A DNA stretch of 42,426 nt from the NCBI GenBank assembly GCA_034190545.1, contig JAXIOF010000097.1, positions 1 through 42,426 on the forward strand, in the 5' to 3' direction. Below the pieces are notes generated by a model. The model was given only the letters and a program-made list of their open reading frames with translations, searched no databases and was not told the DNA's origin. Each line of letters begins with the position of its first letter. The first letter of the stretch is position 1. This document shows, piece after piece, positions 16,266 through 24,641 of the stretch. Origin of the DNA: Candidatus Afararchaeum irisae (GTDB lineage: Archaea; Halobacteriota; Halobacteria; Halobacteriales; Afararchaeaceae). The translations under genes and the position numbers were made by a program.

Positions 16266-17798
16266 ATGTCATCTGTAGATGAGATAGCACAGCGTATACG
16301 CGGAATGATCTCCGACGGCGAGGAGTCCGAGGACTCTGCTGAGGAGAGCGGTGACGACTTCATGGACGACGACATGGGAGATGATGACCTCTTCGGGGAC
16401 GAAGGCGGCGAGGCGGACGACGACGACTTCGGCTCACTCGACGACGGATTCGGAGACGAGGGTGACGAGAGGATTACGGAGCTAGAAAACCGCGTCGACG
16501 ACCTCGAAAACGAGGTCGGGAGCATCTCATCTACGGTCTCGACAGTCAGAAGCGAGAACGAGTCGATAAGCGAGAGCGTCGAGGAGGTCGAGGAGAACGT
16601 CAGAAAGCTTCTCGACATATACGAGATGGTGACACGTGGAGTCAACCCGTTCGTCGACGAGGCAGGCGGAATGGGGGAGGGAATCGCAGCCGAGGGTGAC
16701 GGAGGATTCGGACTCTTCGGGGGCGACGACGACGAAAACGACGAGATCGACGAGGAGCTAGCCGATAAGGACGCCGACTACTTCTTCGAGGAGGACTTCG
16801 AGGATCTCGAAGACGACGATGCTATGGGGATGGGTATGGAGGAGGAGTCAGACGACTTCGACGACGAGATGGCTGGCATCGACGACGACATGGGAATGAT
16901 GGAGGAAGACATGAGCATGGACGAAGGAGGCGAGTTCGAGGACGACATGATGATGGAGACCGACGACGAGATGGGCATGGGGATGGAGGAAGAACAGGAG
17001 CCCGAGGACAAGTTCGAGGAGATGAAACAGGAGTTCGAGGAGGAGTCTCAGGAAGACGAAGAAGATCTCGAAGCTGAGGAGGAAGAACAGGAGCCTGAGG
17101 ACAAGTTCGAGGAGATGAAACAGGAGTTCGAGGAGGAGTCTCAGGAAGACGAGGTCGAGGCTCTCGAAGAGGCTGAGATAGAGACGTCTGAGACCGAAAC
17201 TCAGGCTGAGACAGATACGGAGACAGAAGACGAGGAGGCTGTTGAGGCGGTTAAGGATGAGACGGAGACGGAAACAGAAGCCGGAGCCTCTACACATACA
17301 CAGTCGGCTGCCTCTTCCCCCGACACCGAGTACTACCTCGAAAGCCTTTCGAAGAACTACGTCTCCGACATCGTCGCCATGAACTGGGTCGACTTCCTCG
17401 TCTGGCGCGTCGGAATCGTAGGTTTCCAGGACACACTCGACTTCTACGTCGACATAGGCTGGATATCCCCGGGAGTGAGGGATCACCTCTCGAAGTACAC
17501 ACGTGCTCTCTCGACTTCGAAACGCCGTCAGTCCGAACGCGACGAATCCCAGACAGCTACTCGGGAGTACGACGTCAAGACGAGACACGGTGACAGCATG
17601 GAGGTCGAAGTCGAAGCCGACGACACGCTCAGCGTCGAGGATCACGTCAGATCGCTCCTCTTCATATCGAAGCTCTCACAGCTCGATGTCTCCGACGGAT
17701 CGAACGGAAGCCTTGAGGGCGACGACCTCTCGGGCGACGTAGACGACATAGAGGAAGAGGTAGAGGAGATTCTAAAGTTACAGAAGTATGGGCTTTAG
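16266..17798 (+). CDS. arlCE: Archaellum switch protein ArlCE (fused ArlC and ArlD/E-like)
   Basis: In haloarchaea ArlC and ArlE are one protein that forms the cytosolic ring receiving CheF. This 510-residue version begins with an ArlC-like part: acidic Asp/Gly/Met stretch, then coiled coil (about 66-120, RITELENRVDDLENEVGSI) and KLLDIYEMVTRGVNPF. A very acidic, Met-rich linker (about 150-350) follows. The ArlD/E domain (about 354-425) has YLESLSKNYVSDIVAMNWVDFLVWRVG and ends GWISPGVRDHLSKY, followed by a C-terminal extension. Inside the linker a 75-bp unit is duplicated with a 93-bp period. No separate arlD is present here. The last codons overlap arlF by 11 bases. Confidence 0.92.
   Translation: MSSVDEIAQRIRGMISDGEESEDSAEESGDDFMDDDMGDDDLFGDEGGEADDDDFGSLDDGFGDEGDERITELENRVDDLENEVGSISSTVSTVRSENESISESVEEVEENVRKLLDIYEMVTRGVNPFVDEAGGMGEGIAAEGDGGFGLFGGDDDENDEIDEELADKDADYFFEEDFEDLEDDDAMGMGMEEESDDFDDEMAGIDDDMGMMEEDMSMDEGGEFEDDMMMETDDEMGMGMEEEQEPEDKFEEMKQEFEEESQEDEEDLEAEEEEQEPEDKFEEMKQEFEEESQEDEVEALEEAEIETSETETQAETDTETEDEEAVEAVKDETETETEAGASTHTQSAASSPDTEYYLESLSKNYVSDIVAMNWVDFLVWRVGIVGFQDTLDFYVDIGWISPGVRDHLSKYTRALSTSKRRQSERDESQTATREYDVKTRHGDSMEVEVEADDTLSVEDHVRSLLFISKLSQLDVSDGSNGSLEGDDLSGDVDDIEEEVEEILKLQKYGL
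16985..17152 (+). repeat. Near-perfect direct repeat within arlCE
   Basis: A 75-bp unit at 16985-17059 recurs at 17078-17152 (period 93 bp, 31 codons). I see one mismatch (CCCGAG versus CCTGAG, synonymous). It encodes EEEQEPEDKFEEMKQEF plus EEESQEDE in each copy. The near identity points to recent duplication or continuing conversion in the acidic linker. Confidence 0.92.
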
Positions 17799-18228
17799 TG
17801 TATCAGCCTCAACCGCGATAATCTTCATAGGAGTCTTAATTGCCGCTAACTCGGTCTACGGCGCGTGGTCCTACTCACAGAAGCAGCTTGAGACTGCACG
17901 TGACGACGAGGCACACGACTTACTCGAAAAGCGTCAGACTTCGGTCGAGATAGTCGCGACATCTTACTCCTCGACCACCGACACCTTGACAGTCAACGCC
18001 TCGAACACCGGGGAGACGTCTCTCTCGGCTTCGGAGACTACGGCTATAGTAGACGGGGAGTTCGCTCCGAAGGAGACCGTGACTGTCAAAAACTCCTTCG
18101 GGAACGAGAAGAACAGTAAACTGTGGCTCCCGGGCGACTACCTCGTTGTCAACGTCACGTCGCCGACTAGCCCTAATAGAGTAAAGCTGACTGCCGAGAA
18201 CGGTTTCGGCGATGTCGAGGTGAGATAG
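17788..18228 (+). CDS. arlF: Archaellum stator protein ArlF
   Basis: A 146-residue protein with one N-terminal membrane helix (STAIIFIGVLIAANSVYGAWSY) and an extracellular beta-sandwich domain (TDTLTVNASNTGETSL ... WLPGDYLVVNVTSP). ArlF and ArlG form the stator complex that binds the S-layer. MGFSVSAST is the usual opening. The ATG is inside the end of arlCE (11-base overlap), and arlG begins directly after the stop, so the set is one transcript. Confidence 0.92.
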   Translation: MGFSVSASTAIIFIGVLIAANSVYGAWSYSQKQLETARDDEAHDLLEKRQTSVEIVATSYSSTTDTLTVNASNTGETSLSASETTAIVDGEFAPKETVTVKNSFGNEKNSKLWLPGDYLVVNVTSPTSPNRVKLTAENGFGDVEVR

Positions 18229-18693
18229 ATGGCGAGTACGAGCATAGACACCATGATAATATTCATCGCCTCGATGCTCGTCGCTGTCTCTGTCTCAGCT
18301 GTCTTCACGACGGAGGTTCAGTCGATGGCGGACGCTTCGAGGGACTCAGCCGAGGATCTCTCGGAGAAGATACGGAGTGACATAACCATAATAAACGACC
18401 GTACCAACGTTCCCTACGACGACACCGACGGCGACGGAACCAACGACAGTCTCGTCTTCTACGTCAAGAACACGGGCTCGTCGACGTCTCCCGTCGACCC
18501 GGATCTGTTCACAGTCCTTATAGACGGTCAGTTCGAAGACGTGAGTAGCGTCAGCTTAATTCAGGGGTCGGGAAGCTGGAGTCCCGGAGAAGTCGTCAGG
18601 CTCAATGTCTCGGCTAAGGGACTCTCAGGAGACCACACCGTCAAGATCGACTCCAGGTCTTCGAGCGACACCATAGATATAAGACTCGGATAA
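18229..18693 (+). CDS. arlG: Archaellum stator protein ArlG
   Basis: A 154-residue protein with an N-terminal membrane helix (TMIIFIASMLVAVSVSAVF) and a beta-sandwich domain (SLVFYVKNTGSSTSPVDPDLFTV). It pairs with ArlF outside the cell membrane. An Asp-rich loop, YDDTDGDGTNDS (about 64-75), resembles a calcium-binding thrombospondin type 3 loop. Such a loop would suit a salt-exposed stator but is an inference. ATG immediately follows the arlF stop, and GAGGTGA lies five to eleven bases upstream. Confidence 0.92.
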   Translation: MASTSIDTMIIFIASMLVAVSVSAVFTTEVQSMADASRDSAEDLSEKIRSDITIINDRTNVPYDDTDGDGTNDSLVFYVKNTGSSTSPVDPDLFTVLIDGQFEDVSSVSLIQGSGSWSPGEVVRLNVSAKGLSGDHTVKIDSRSSSDTIDIRLG

Positions 18694-18702
18694 ACTAAAA
18701 CC

Positions 18703-19431
18703 ATGCCAGGTAGCAAGCTTTACGACATAGGTCTTGAAGACCGCGACCGTCTCAAGGAGAACCTCGGCGGAGGGGTTCCGAAGGGCTCCATAGTCGTGAT
18801 AGAGGGCGAGTACAGTGCGGGAAAGAGTGCCCTTTCACAGAGATTCACCTACGGCTTCTGCCGTGAGGGATACACGACGACTCTCCTTTCGAGCGAGCTT
18901 ACTGTCAAGGGATTCATCGACCAGATGCACTCTCTCGGCTACGACATAGAGGAGTACCTCCTCAACGAACAGCTTCTCTTCCTCCACGCCTATGTCGACC
19001 AGCAGAACGAGGATCAGGATCTCCTCTCGCGTCTCATGAACGCCGACACTATGTGGCAGAGTGACATAGTCATAATCGACACATTCGACGCGATACTCAG
19101 AAACGACGGAACCTTCGACAGCCTCGTGAGACAGAACGAGGAGCGTCAGGGCGCTCTCGAAATAATCTCTTTCTTCAGGGACGTAATCGGAAACGGGAAG
19201 ACGATAATACTCACTATCGATCCCACTACACTCAACGAGGAGGTCATGTCACCCTTCCGTGCTATAGCCGACGTACATCTCGAACTCGAGATGACCGAGA
19301 TAGGAAACGAGACGAGCCGTTCGATAGTCGTCAACAGGTTCTCGGGAATGGGAGAACAGGTCGGAGACATGATTGGATACGGAGTCCGTCCCGACATAGG
19401 TATAGTCATAGAGTCGAGAAGCGTCGCATAG
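18703..19431 (+). CDS. arlH: Archaellum motor ATP-binding protein ArlH
   Basis: A KaiC/RecA-fold protein of 242 residues that binds ATP, docks on ArlI and joins it to the ArlCE ring. The Walker A loop is [14 protein letters not shown] (about 34-47). The Walker B strand is [13 protein letters not shown] (about 122-134). The C-terminus ([38 protein letters not shown]) matches the family. ArlH is thought to be a regulatory switch more than a strong ATPase. ATG start lies nine bases after arlG. Confidence 0.94.
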   Translation: MPGSKLYDIGLEDRDRLKENLGGGVPKGSIVVIEGEYSAGKSALSQRFTYGFCREGYTTTLLSSELTVKGFIDQMHSLGYDIEEYLLNEQLLFLHAYVDQQNEDQDLLSRLMNADTMWQSDIVIIDTFDAILRNDGTFDSLVRQNEERQGALEIISFFRDVIGNGKTIILTIDPTTLNEEVMSPFRAIADVHLELEMTEIGNETSRSIVVNRFSGMGEQVGDMIGYGVRPDIGIVIESRSVA

Positions 19432-19451
19432 ACCCCGACTCTGACAGCCGT

Positions 19452-19480
19452 AAAGCTAAATAAACTCAGTTATTTAAATA
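19452..19480 (+). promoter_or_regulatory. Candidate internal promoter before arlI
   Basis: The 58-bp arlH-arlI spacer is AT-rich and has two TATA-like tracts, CTAAATAAAC (about 19455-19464) and TTTAAATATA (19473-19482). The first is 26-35 bp before the arlI ATG, fitting a near-leaderless transcript for arlI-arlJ. It breaks the tight gene overlap seen elsewhere in the operon. Confidence 0.45.
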
Positions 19481-19489
19481 TACAAAAGG

Positions 19490-21205
19490 ATGTCCGTAAC
19501 CTCATCTCAGGGAAGCCGTGACATCTCCCCAGAACTCCGCGAGCTGGCGTCACGTAACTCGCATCTCCAGAGCCATCTCGCCGAGTTCAAGAGGATTACG
19601 GGCAAGTTCCCGATGCTCGTAGAGGAGCCCGACGACGAACACGAGGTCAGATACCCCAACATACTCTACCAGACGGGCGATGTCCTCTTTACTCACGTCT
19701 ACGGAGCACAGGGACAGGACACCAAGTACTACGCAGTCGAGCCCACTCTCAACGAGGACGAGGCTGACATATACGACAAGACACGTCGCGCGATCATAGA
19801 CGAGAGTGTCAACCTCCCCGCCCCGACAGAGGACTCCGAGTTCGACGAGAAGATAGAGACATTACTCGACAGGAACACAGTCATAAAGGACGAGGTCACC
19901 GAGGAGAGTCTCTGGGAGAGGATAGTACGTATTCTCAAACGCATAATAGGAGAGGAGAGGATCGAGCTCACGAAGGAGGCGTATAGGAAGATACGTTACC
20001 GCCTCAACAGGGACATCATAGGACTCGGTCCTCTCGAACCCATAATGCGTGACCCTCACAACGAGGACATACACGTCGTCGCACCCGATGAGGTCTTCGT
20101 CGAACACGACATATTCGGTCTGACGGGCACCACGGTTGACTTCGGCACTGACGACGAGTACGACCAGTACCTCAGGTCGATGGCGGAGCGCATAGGAAAG
20201 CCCGTGAGCGACTCGAATCCGATTATAGACGCGACGATGCCCGACGGCTCGCGTCTCAACCTCATATACAGCGACGACGTCTCGATACGTGGACCCTCGA
20301 TGACACTACGTCAGCAGGAGGAGACTCCTCTGACGATAGCTCAGATTACGAAATGGGGAACATTCTCGCCAATGGCAGCCGCTTACATGTGGATGGCTCT
20401 CGAAAACGACATGAGTGCTTTCGTCGTCGGAGAGACTGCTTCGGGTAAGACGACGACACTCAACGCCATCACGTCGTTCATACCTCCCGGCTCGAAGATT
20501 TACACCGCGGAGGACACCGCCGAGGTCGTTCCACCCCACGACGCGTGGCAGCAGCTCCTGACACGTGAGAGCGGCGGTGACGAGGAGGAAGCCGGAGACG
20601 TGAGCATGTTCAACCTCGTCGAGGCGGCACTGCGTTCACGTCCCGACTACATAATAGTGGGTGAGGTTCGTGGTGAGGAGGGACGTATGGCTTTCCAGGC
20701 TATGCAGACGGGACATCCCGTGATGCTGACTTTCCATGCGGGAGACATAAAGAGCCTCATACAGAGGTTCACGAGCTCGCCCATAGAAGTCCCCGAGACC
20801 TTCTTCGGCACGCTCAACATAGCTATATTCCAGAACTTCGTACTGCGTAAGGGAGAGGGAATACGACGTGTGACCTCGATACACGAGATAGAGGGCTACT
20901 CCGACGAGCTCGACGGAATCGTCACGCGTGAGGTCTTCACATGGGATCCCGTCGACGACGAGATAATCTTCAAGGGAATGAACAACTCGTACATACTTGA
21001 GGACAAGATAGCCGAGAAGAAGTCGTACGAGGACACCCGCCGTATTTACGACGACCTCGAACTCCGTAGACGTATAATGGAGAAGATGATACAGGAGGGG
21101 ATACTCGGCTACAACGAGGTCAACGAGACCATCAACACCTTCCAGCGTGACGGCGTCGAGGGACTCCCCTTCGAAGTCGAGAAGCCCGAAGGGGCGGGTA
21201 TGTAA
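19490..21205 (+). CDS. arlI: Archaellum motor ATPase ArlI
   Basis: The 571-residue type IV-filament family ATPase drives assembly and rotation. The N-terminal half contains [17 protein letters not shown]. The catalytic half has Walker [12 protein letters not shown] (about 313-323), a [15 protein letters not shown] segment (about 385-399) with the Walker B and catalytic Glu region, and the His-box [12 protein letters not shown] (about 408-419). The N-terminal extension of about 100 acidic residues is usual in haloarchaeal ArlI. ATG start; TAA overlaps the arlJ ATG by one base. Confidence 0.95.
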   Translation: MSVTSSQGSRDISPELRELASRNSHLQSHLAEFKRITGKFPMLVEEPDDEHEVRYPNILYQTGDVLFTHVYGAQGQDTKYYAVEPTLNEDEADIYDKTRRAIIDESVNLPAPTEDSEFDEKIETLLDRNTVIKDEVTEESLWERIVRILKRIIGEERIELTKEAYRKIRYRLNRDIIGLGPLEPIMRDPHNEDIHVVAPDEVFVEHDIFGLTGTTVDFGTDDEYDQYLRSMAERIGKPVSDSNPIIDATMPDGSRLNLIYSDDVSIRGPSMTLRQQEETPLTIAQITKWGTFSPMAAAYMWMALENDMSAFVVGETASGKTTTLNAITSFIPPGSKIYTAEDTAEVVPPHDAWQQLLTRESGGDEEEAGDVSMFNLVEAALRSRPDYIIVGEVRGEEGRMAFQAMQTGHPVMLTFHAGDIKSLIQRFTSSPIEVPETFFGTLNIAIFQNFVLRKGEGIRRVTSIHEIEGYSDELDGIVTREVFTWDPVDDEIIFKGMNNSYILEDKIAEKKSYEDTRRIYDDLELRRRIMEKMIQEGILGYNEVNETINTFQRDGVEGLPFEVEKPEGAGM

Positions 21206-22947
21206 TGGCAGAGGCTGACTCCGACGCCGAAGCCGAGACGGAGAAGATACCCGACGGAGTTCCGTGGAAACGTGCCCTCCGAACCACGACGGGTGAGTCG
21301 GTCTCGGGCTACCTCCTCAAGTACGTCGCTCCGACTGCCCTCGGCGGTCTCGTGGTTTCTGTGGTACTTCTCTTTCTCCTCGGCGACCTACTCGGGAGTC
21401 TGAGTCCCGTCGTCTTCGTGATACCCCTATTTCTCACCTTTGTAGTCGGCGTCTATCCCAAGGTGATCGCCGACAGGAGACGTGTCGAGATCGAACAGAT
21501 GCTCCATCTCTTCATAACAGACCTCGGTGTTCTGAGTTCGACCAACATACCCCGTGTCGATGTCTTCACCGCGTTCGCAGAACAGGAGGAGTACGGCGCG
21601 GTCGCCGAGGAGATGAGGAAGATCGTAGAGCTCGTACAGACGTGGAATATGTCTCTCGACGAGGCGGCGAGGTTCCAGGCGAAAAGAACCCCGTCTCCTA
21701 TTCTCTCCGACTTCCTCGAACGTCTCGCGTACAACATAGGCGCTGGACAGGACATGGAGGAGTTCCTGATGGAGGAACAGAGCGTCGTGATGTCGCAGTA
21801 CGAGACGATGTACAAGGGGTCTCTCGACAACGTCGACATAGTCGTCGACCTCTTCCTCTCTATGTCTCTCTCGACCTCCTTCGTCATAGTCTTCGCGACT
21901 ATAATACCTATACTCACGGGGTCGAGCCCTCTGATGCTCCTCGGAGGCGGCGTCGTCCTATATGCCTTCATAGAGGTCGGCTTCCTCTACGGAACCCTCG
22001 TCCTCATACCCAACGACCCCGTCTGGTACCATCCCGAGAAGACGACCGATCTCGACAGAAAGATACTCCTCGCACTCGGCGTCGGAATCGGTCTCACGGC
22101 TGTCACCTTTCTCGTGGCAGCCGGGGCTTACTTCGGCTACATACCCGACCTCCTTCCGTTCCTCAACATACCTATACCGTTCTACGTCGCGCTTCCGGTT
22201 ACTCCTCTGATATACCCCGGCGCAGTCGTCTACCTTGAGGAGAAGAAGATAAAGAACAGGGACGAGGAGTTCCCGTCTTTCCTGCGTTCTCTCGGAGCGA
22301 GTGAACACGCTAAGCAGTCGACGACGACAAAGGTTCTCGAGACGCTCTCGAAGAAGGACTTCGGAAAGCTCACCGATGAGATAAGGAACCTCTATAACCG
22401 CCTCAACATGCGTATCGACCAGGAGCTAGCCTGGGAACATTTCTCGCGCGAGACGAGGTCGTATCTAGTCCAGAAGGGAAGTGAGATGTACAGGATAGGA
22501 AGGTCGAACGGAGGAAACACCAAACGTATCAGTAACGTCATATCCGACAACCTCGAGACACTCCAGGAACTCCGTCAGAGCCGTAAGCAGACCGCGGTCA
22601 ACTTCATGGGTGTGATGTACGGCATGACCGCCGCAAACGTCTTCGCCTTCTTCATAGGAATCGAGGTCGTAGATCTCATGGTACAGATAACCGCCGAGGT
22701 GAACCTGCCACAGGACGGTCCCACGGGACAGCTTCTCCACACACAGGTATACGACATAACCTCTGTCACCTTCATAATACTCGCGCTCATACTCGTCAAC
22801 GCGGTTCTCGGGTCTCTCATGATAAAGGTCGTCGACGGAGGAAACAAGATCAGCGCTTTCGTCCATCTCGTAGCTCTGACATGGGTCGGAGCCTTAGTCG
22901 CGACAGTCACACGTATATTCGTCTCTGGCTTCATCTCTGTCGGCTGA
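21205..22947 (+). CDS. arlJ: Archaellum membrane platform protein ArlJ
   Basis: A polytopic membrane protein of 580 residues with two T2SF-type domains, forming the platform on which ArlI acts. Roughly nine membrane helices are visible: a pair at about 35-85, a pair near 210-270, two near 285-340 (KILLALGVGIGLTAVTFLVAAGA and PFYVALPVTPLIYPGAVVYL) and three near the end. Cytosolic domains contain FQAKRTPSPILSDFLERLAYNI and EFPSFLRSLGASEH. The N-terminus is acidic and cytosolic. It ends the arl operon. No prepilin peptidase or archaellin follows. Confidence 0.93.
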   Translation: MAEADSDAEAETEKIPDGVPWKRALRTTTGESVSGYLLKYVAPTALGGLVVSVVLLFLLGDLLGSLSPVVFVIPLFLTFVVGVYPKVIADRRRVEIEQMLHLFITDLGVLSSTNIPRVDVFTAFAEQEEYGAVAEEMRKIVELVQTWNMSLDEAARFQAKRTPSPILSDFLERLAYNIGAGQDMEEFLMEEQSVVMSQYETMYKGSLDNVDIVVDLFLSMSLSTSFVIVFATIIPILTGSSPLMLLGGGVVLYAFIEVGFLYGTLVLIPNDPVWYHPEKTTDLDRKILLALGVGIGLTAVTFLVAAGAYFGYIPDLLPFLNIPIPFYVALPVTPLIYPGAVVYLEEKKIKNRDEEFPSFLRSLGASEHAKQSTTTKVLETLSKKDFGKLTDEIRNLYNRLNMRIDQELAWEHFSRETRSYLVQKGSEMYRIGRSNGGNTKRISNVISDNLETLQELRQSRKQTAVNFMGVMYGMTAANVFAFFIGIEVVDLMVQITAEVNLPQDGPTGQLLHTQVYDITSVTFIILALILVNAVLGSLMIKVVDGGNKISAFVHLVALTWVGALVATVTRIFVSGFISVG

Positions 22948-22948
22948 T

Positions 22949-22958
22949 CTTTTTATAC
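22949..22958 (+). promoter_or_regulatory. TATA-like box for the epimerase operon
   Basis: TCTTTTTATAC lies about 27-35 bp before the ATG at 22985, so the transcript would be leaderless or nearly so. It directly follows arlJ in the 37-bp spacer. Confidence 0.6.
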
Positions 22959-22984
22959 TCGGAGTCCAACTAAGGAACAAGAAC

Positions 22985-23917
22985 ATGAGAGTCCTCGTCA
23001 CGGGAGCCTCAGGCTTCGTCGGGAGTAACCTGATACCCTCACTCGTCGAGTCGGGACACGATGTCCGGGCGATGGTACGTGACCCCGAGACCTACGAGCC
23101 GCCGTCTGAGGTAGACGACGAGATCGAGGTCGTCGAGGGAGACCTCCTCGAACCCGAGACGCTCGAAGGCAACTTCGACGGAGTCGACGCGTCTTACTAT
23201 CTTGTCCACTCGCTCAAGGCGGGGGAGGAGTTCGCCGAGCGCGACAAGAAGATAGCACGTAACTTCACGCACGAGGCGGAGTCGGCAGGCGTCGACAGGG
23301 TGATATACTTGGGCGCGCTCGCCGAGGTCAAGAGAGGTCTCTCTGAACATCTCTCGTCGAGGCGCGAGGTCGAGGAGGTTCTCGAAGACGCCGACTACGC
23401 CCTCACGACACTACGGGCGGCGATAATCGTAGGCGACGGAAGTGCGAGCTTCGCCATAATACGTCAGCTTGTCGAGAAGCTCCCCGTGATGGTGACACCC
23501 AAGTGGCTTCTCACTCCGTGTCAGCCCATAGGAATTGACGACACAGTCGGCTTCCTCGTCGGTGTCTTGGAAGAGACCCAGACAGAAGGCGAGTCGTACG
23601 ACATCGGCGGACCAGACGTCTTTACTTATGCGGAGGTTCTGAAGAAGACGGCGAGGCTCACGGGGAAGAGGCTCACGCCTCTGATTCTACCCGTTCCCGT
23701 CCTCTCGCCGTCGCTCTCGTCGTACTGGGTAGGCTATGTCACCGACGTCCCGAAGTCGGTCGCCTACCCGCTCATACTCGGTCTCAAGAGCCCCGTCGTG
23801 GCACGCGAACAACGTATACTCGAACACGTCGACGTCAACCGGACACCAATCGATGTCGCAATACAGCGCGCTGTTCTTCCCCTCGACGAGGACAAGGACG
23901 AGGAAGAAGCAGAATGA
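22985..23917 (+). CDS. NAD(P)-binding SDR/epimerase-like protein
   Basis: A 310-residue atypical short-chain dehydrogenase. It has the Rossmann motif VLVTGASGFVGSNLIP (about 3-18), the arginine of MVRDPE that often selects NADP, an EGDLLEPETL strand, and YLGAL in place of the canonical Y-x-x-x-K active site. The C-terminal half (FTYAEVLKKTARLTGK) resembles NDUFA9-like and NmrA-like haloarchaeal proteins. Substrate is unknown; the missing Y-x-x-x-K suggests a regulatory or noncanonical role. The stop overlaps the start of the following membrane protein (ATGA), so the two are probably made together. Confidence 0.82.
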   Translation: MRVLVTGASGFVGSNLIPSLVESGHDVRAMVRDPETYEPPSEVDDEIEVVEGDLLEPETLEGNFDGVDASYYLVHSLKAGEEFAERDKKIARNFTHEAESAGVDRVIYLGALAEVKRGLSEHLSSRREVEEVLEDADYALTTLRAAIIVGDGSASFAIIRQLVEKLPVMVTPKWLLTPCQPIGIDDTVGFLVGVLEETQTEGESYDIGGPDVFTYAEVLKKTARLTGKRLTPLILPVPVLSPSLSSYWVGYVTDVPKSVAYPLILGLKSPVVAREQRILEHVDVNRTPIDVAIQRAVLPLDEDKDEEEAE

Positions 23918-24609
23918 ACCGCGGGAACGACACGTGGGTCTACGAGAGCATAGTCAGCGAGTTCCCGGGTCTGTCAGTCTCCGAGACGGGTGCAGTCGTC
24001 GTCCAGTTCGCAGTCTTTGAGGCTGTCATCGTCTTTCTGGCGTTCGTATACGAGCTTCCGCGTATACTCGTTCCGGGCACCCTCTCGGTCATCGTCGCAG
24101 TCGTGGGTAGCGGCTTCATGCTCTACCTCGGTGAGTCGGTGCGTTCTCTCGACTCTCCTGAAGAGTACAGGGCTCTCCTCTTCGACACTAGCATAGAGGT
24201 CGTTCTCGGCTTGCTCGCTTTCACTGGCTTCGTGACCTACGTCTTCGTCGTCGATCCCGTCTTCCTGACCTCGGTACTCGGCGAGAGCCCGCCAGCCCCC
24301 CTCGTCTATGTCGCCCTCCTCATAGCGTGGGACATCTGTTACCGTATAGGAACAGCGTGGTGGGCTAGCCTCGTAGGACTCTGGAGGTCATACTGGTACG
24401 TCTCGGGGTACTCCCTCGACTCTCCGCGTGAGTACGCCTACGCCGACACAGTCAACATAGGCTTCGCCGCCGCACAGCTTCTCCTACTTCCTATAATCTC
24501 GGAGAGCCGTCTCCTAGTCGTCGCGCTCGTGGGACACGTCCTCGCCGTGGCTACCGTCTCGGGTATGTCGGTCGTCCTACTCTGGTACTCTTCCACATAC
24601 TTTAAGTAG
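23914..24609 (+). CDS. Six-helix membrane protein of unknown function
   Basis: A 231-residue integral membrane protein with about six hydrophobic helices (near 26-48, 52-74, 92-113, 127-150, 178-197 and 202-226). A polar loop holds RIGTAWWASLVGLWRSYWYV and LDSPREYAYADT. The opening DTWVYESIVSEFPGLSVSETGA resembles a haloarchaeal DUF family (possibly DUF7530, from memory and unsure). The ATG overlaps the epimerase stop by four bases. Conserved coupling with a Rossmann protein suggests a shared membrane-associated task, but none is assigned. Confidence 0.75.
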   Translation: MNRGNDTWVYESIVSEFPGLSVSETGAVVVQFAVFEAVIVFLAFVYELPRILVPGTLSVIVAVVGSGFMLYLGESVRSLDSPEEYRALLFDTSIEVVLGLLAFTGFVTYVFVVDPVFLTSVLGESPPAPLVYVALLIAWDICYRIGTAWWASLVGLWRSYWYVSGYSLDSPREYAYADTVNIGFAAAQLLLLPIISESRLLVVALVGHVLAVATVSGMSVVLLWYSSTYFK

Positions 24610-24614
24610 ATCTG

Positions 24615-24634
24615 AGTACAAATACGTTTGTACT
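24615..24634. promoter_or_regulatory. Operator-like 8-bp inverted repeat before cbiX
   Basis: AGTACAAA (24615-24622) and its exact reverse complement TTTGTACT (24627-24634) flank a four-base centre, TACG. The element ends eight bases before the cbiX ATG and falls about where transcription would begin if TTTAAGT (24601-24607) is the TATA box. This is a typical place for a repressor operator. No regulator is encoded next to it. The symmetry is seen; binding is inferred. Confidence 0.6.
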
Positions 24635-24641
24635 ACATAAA

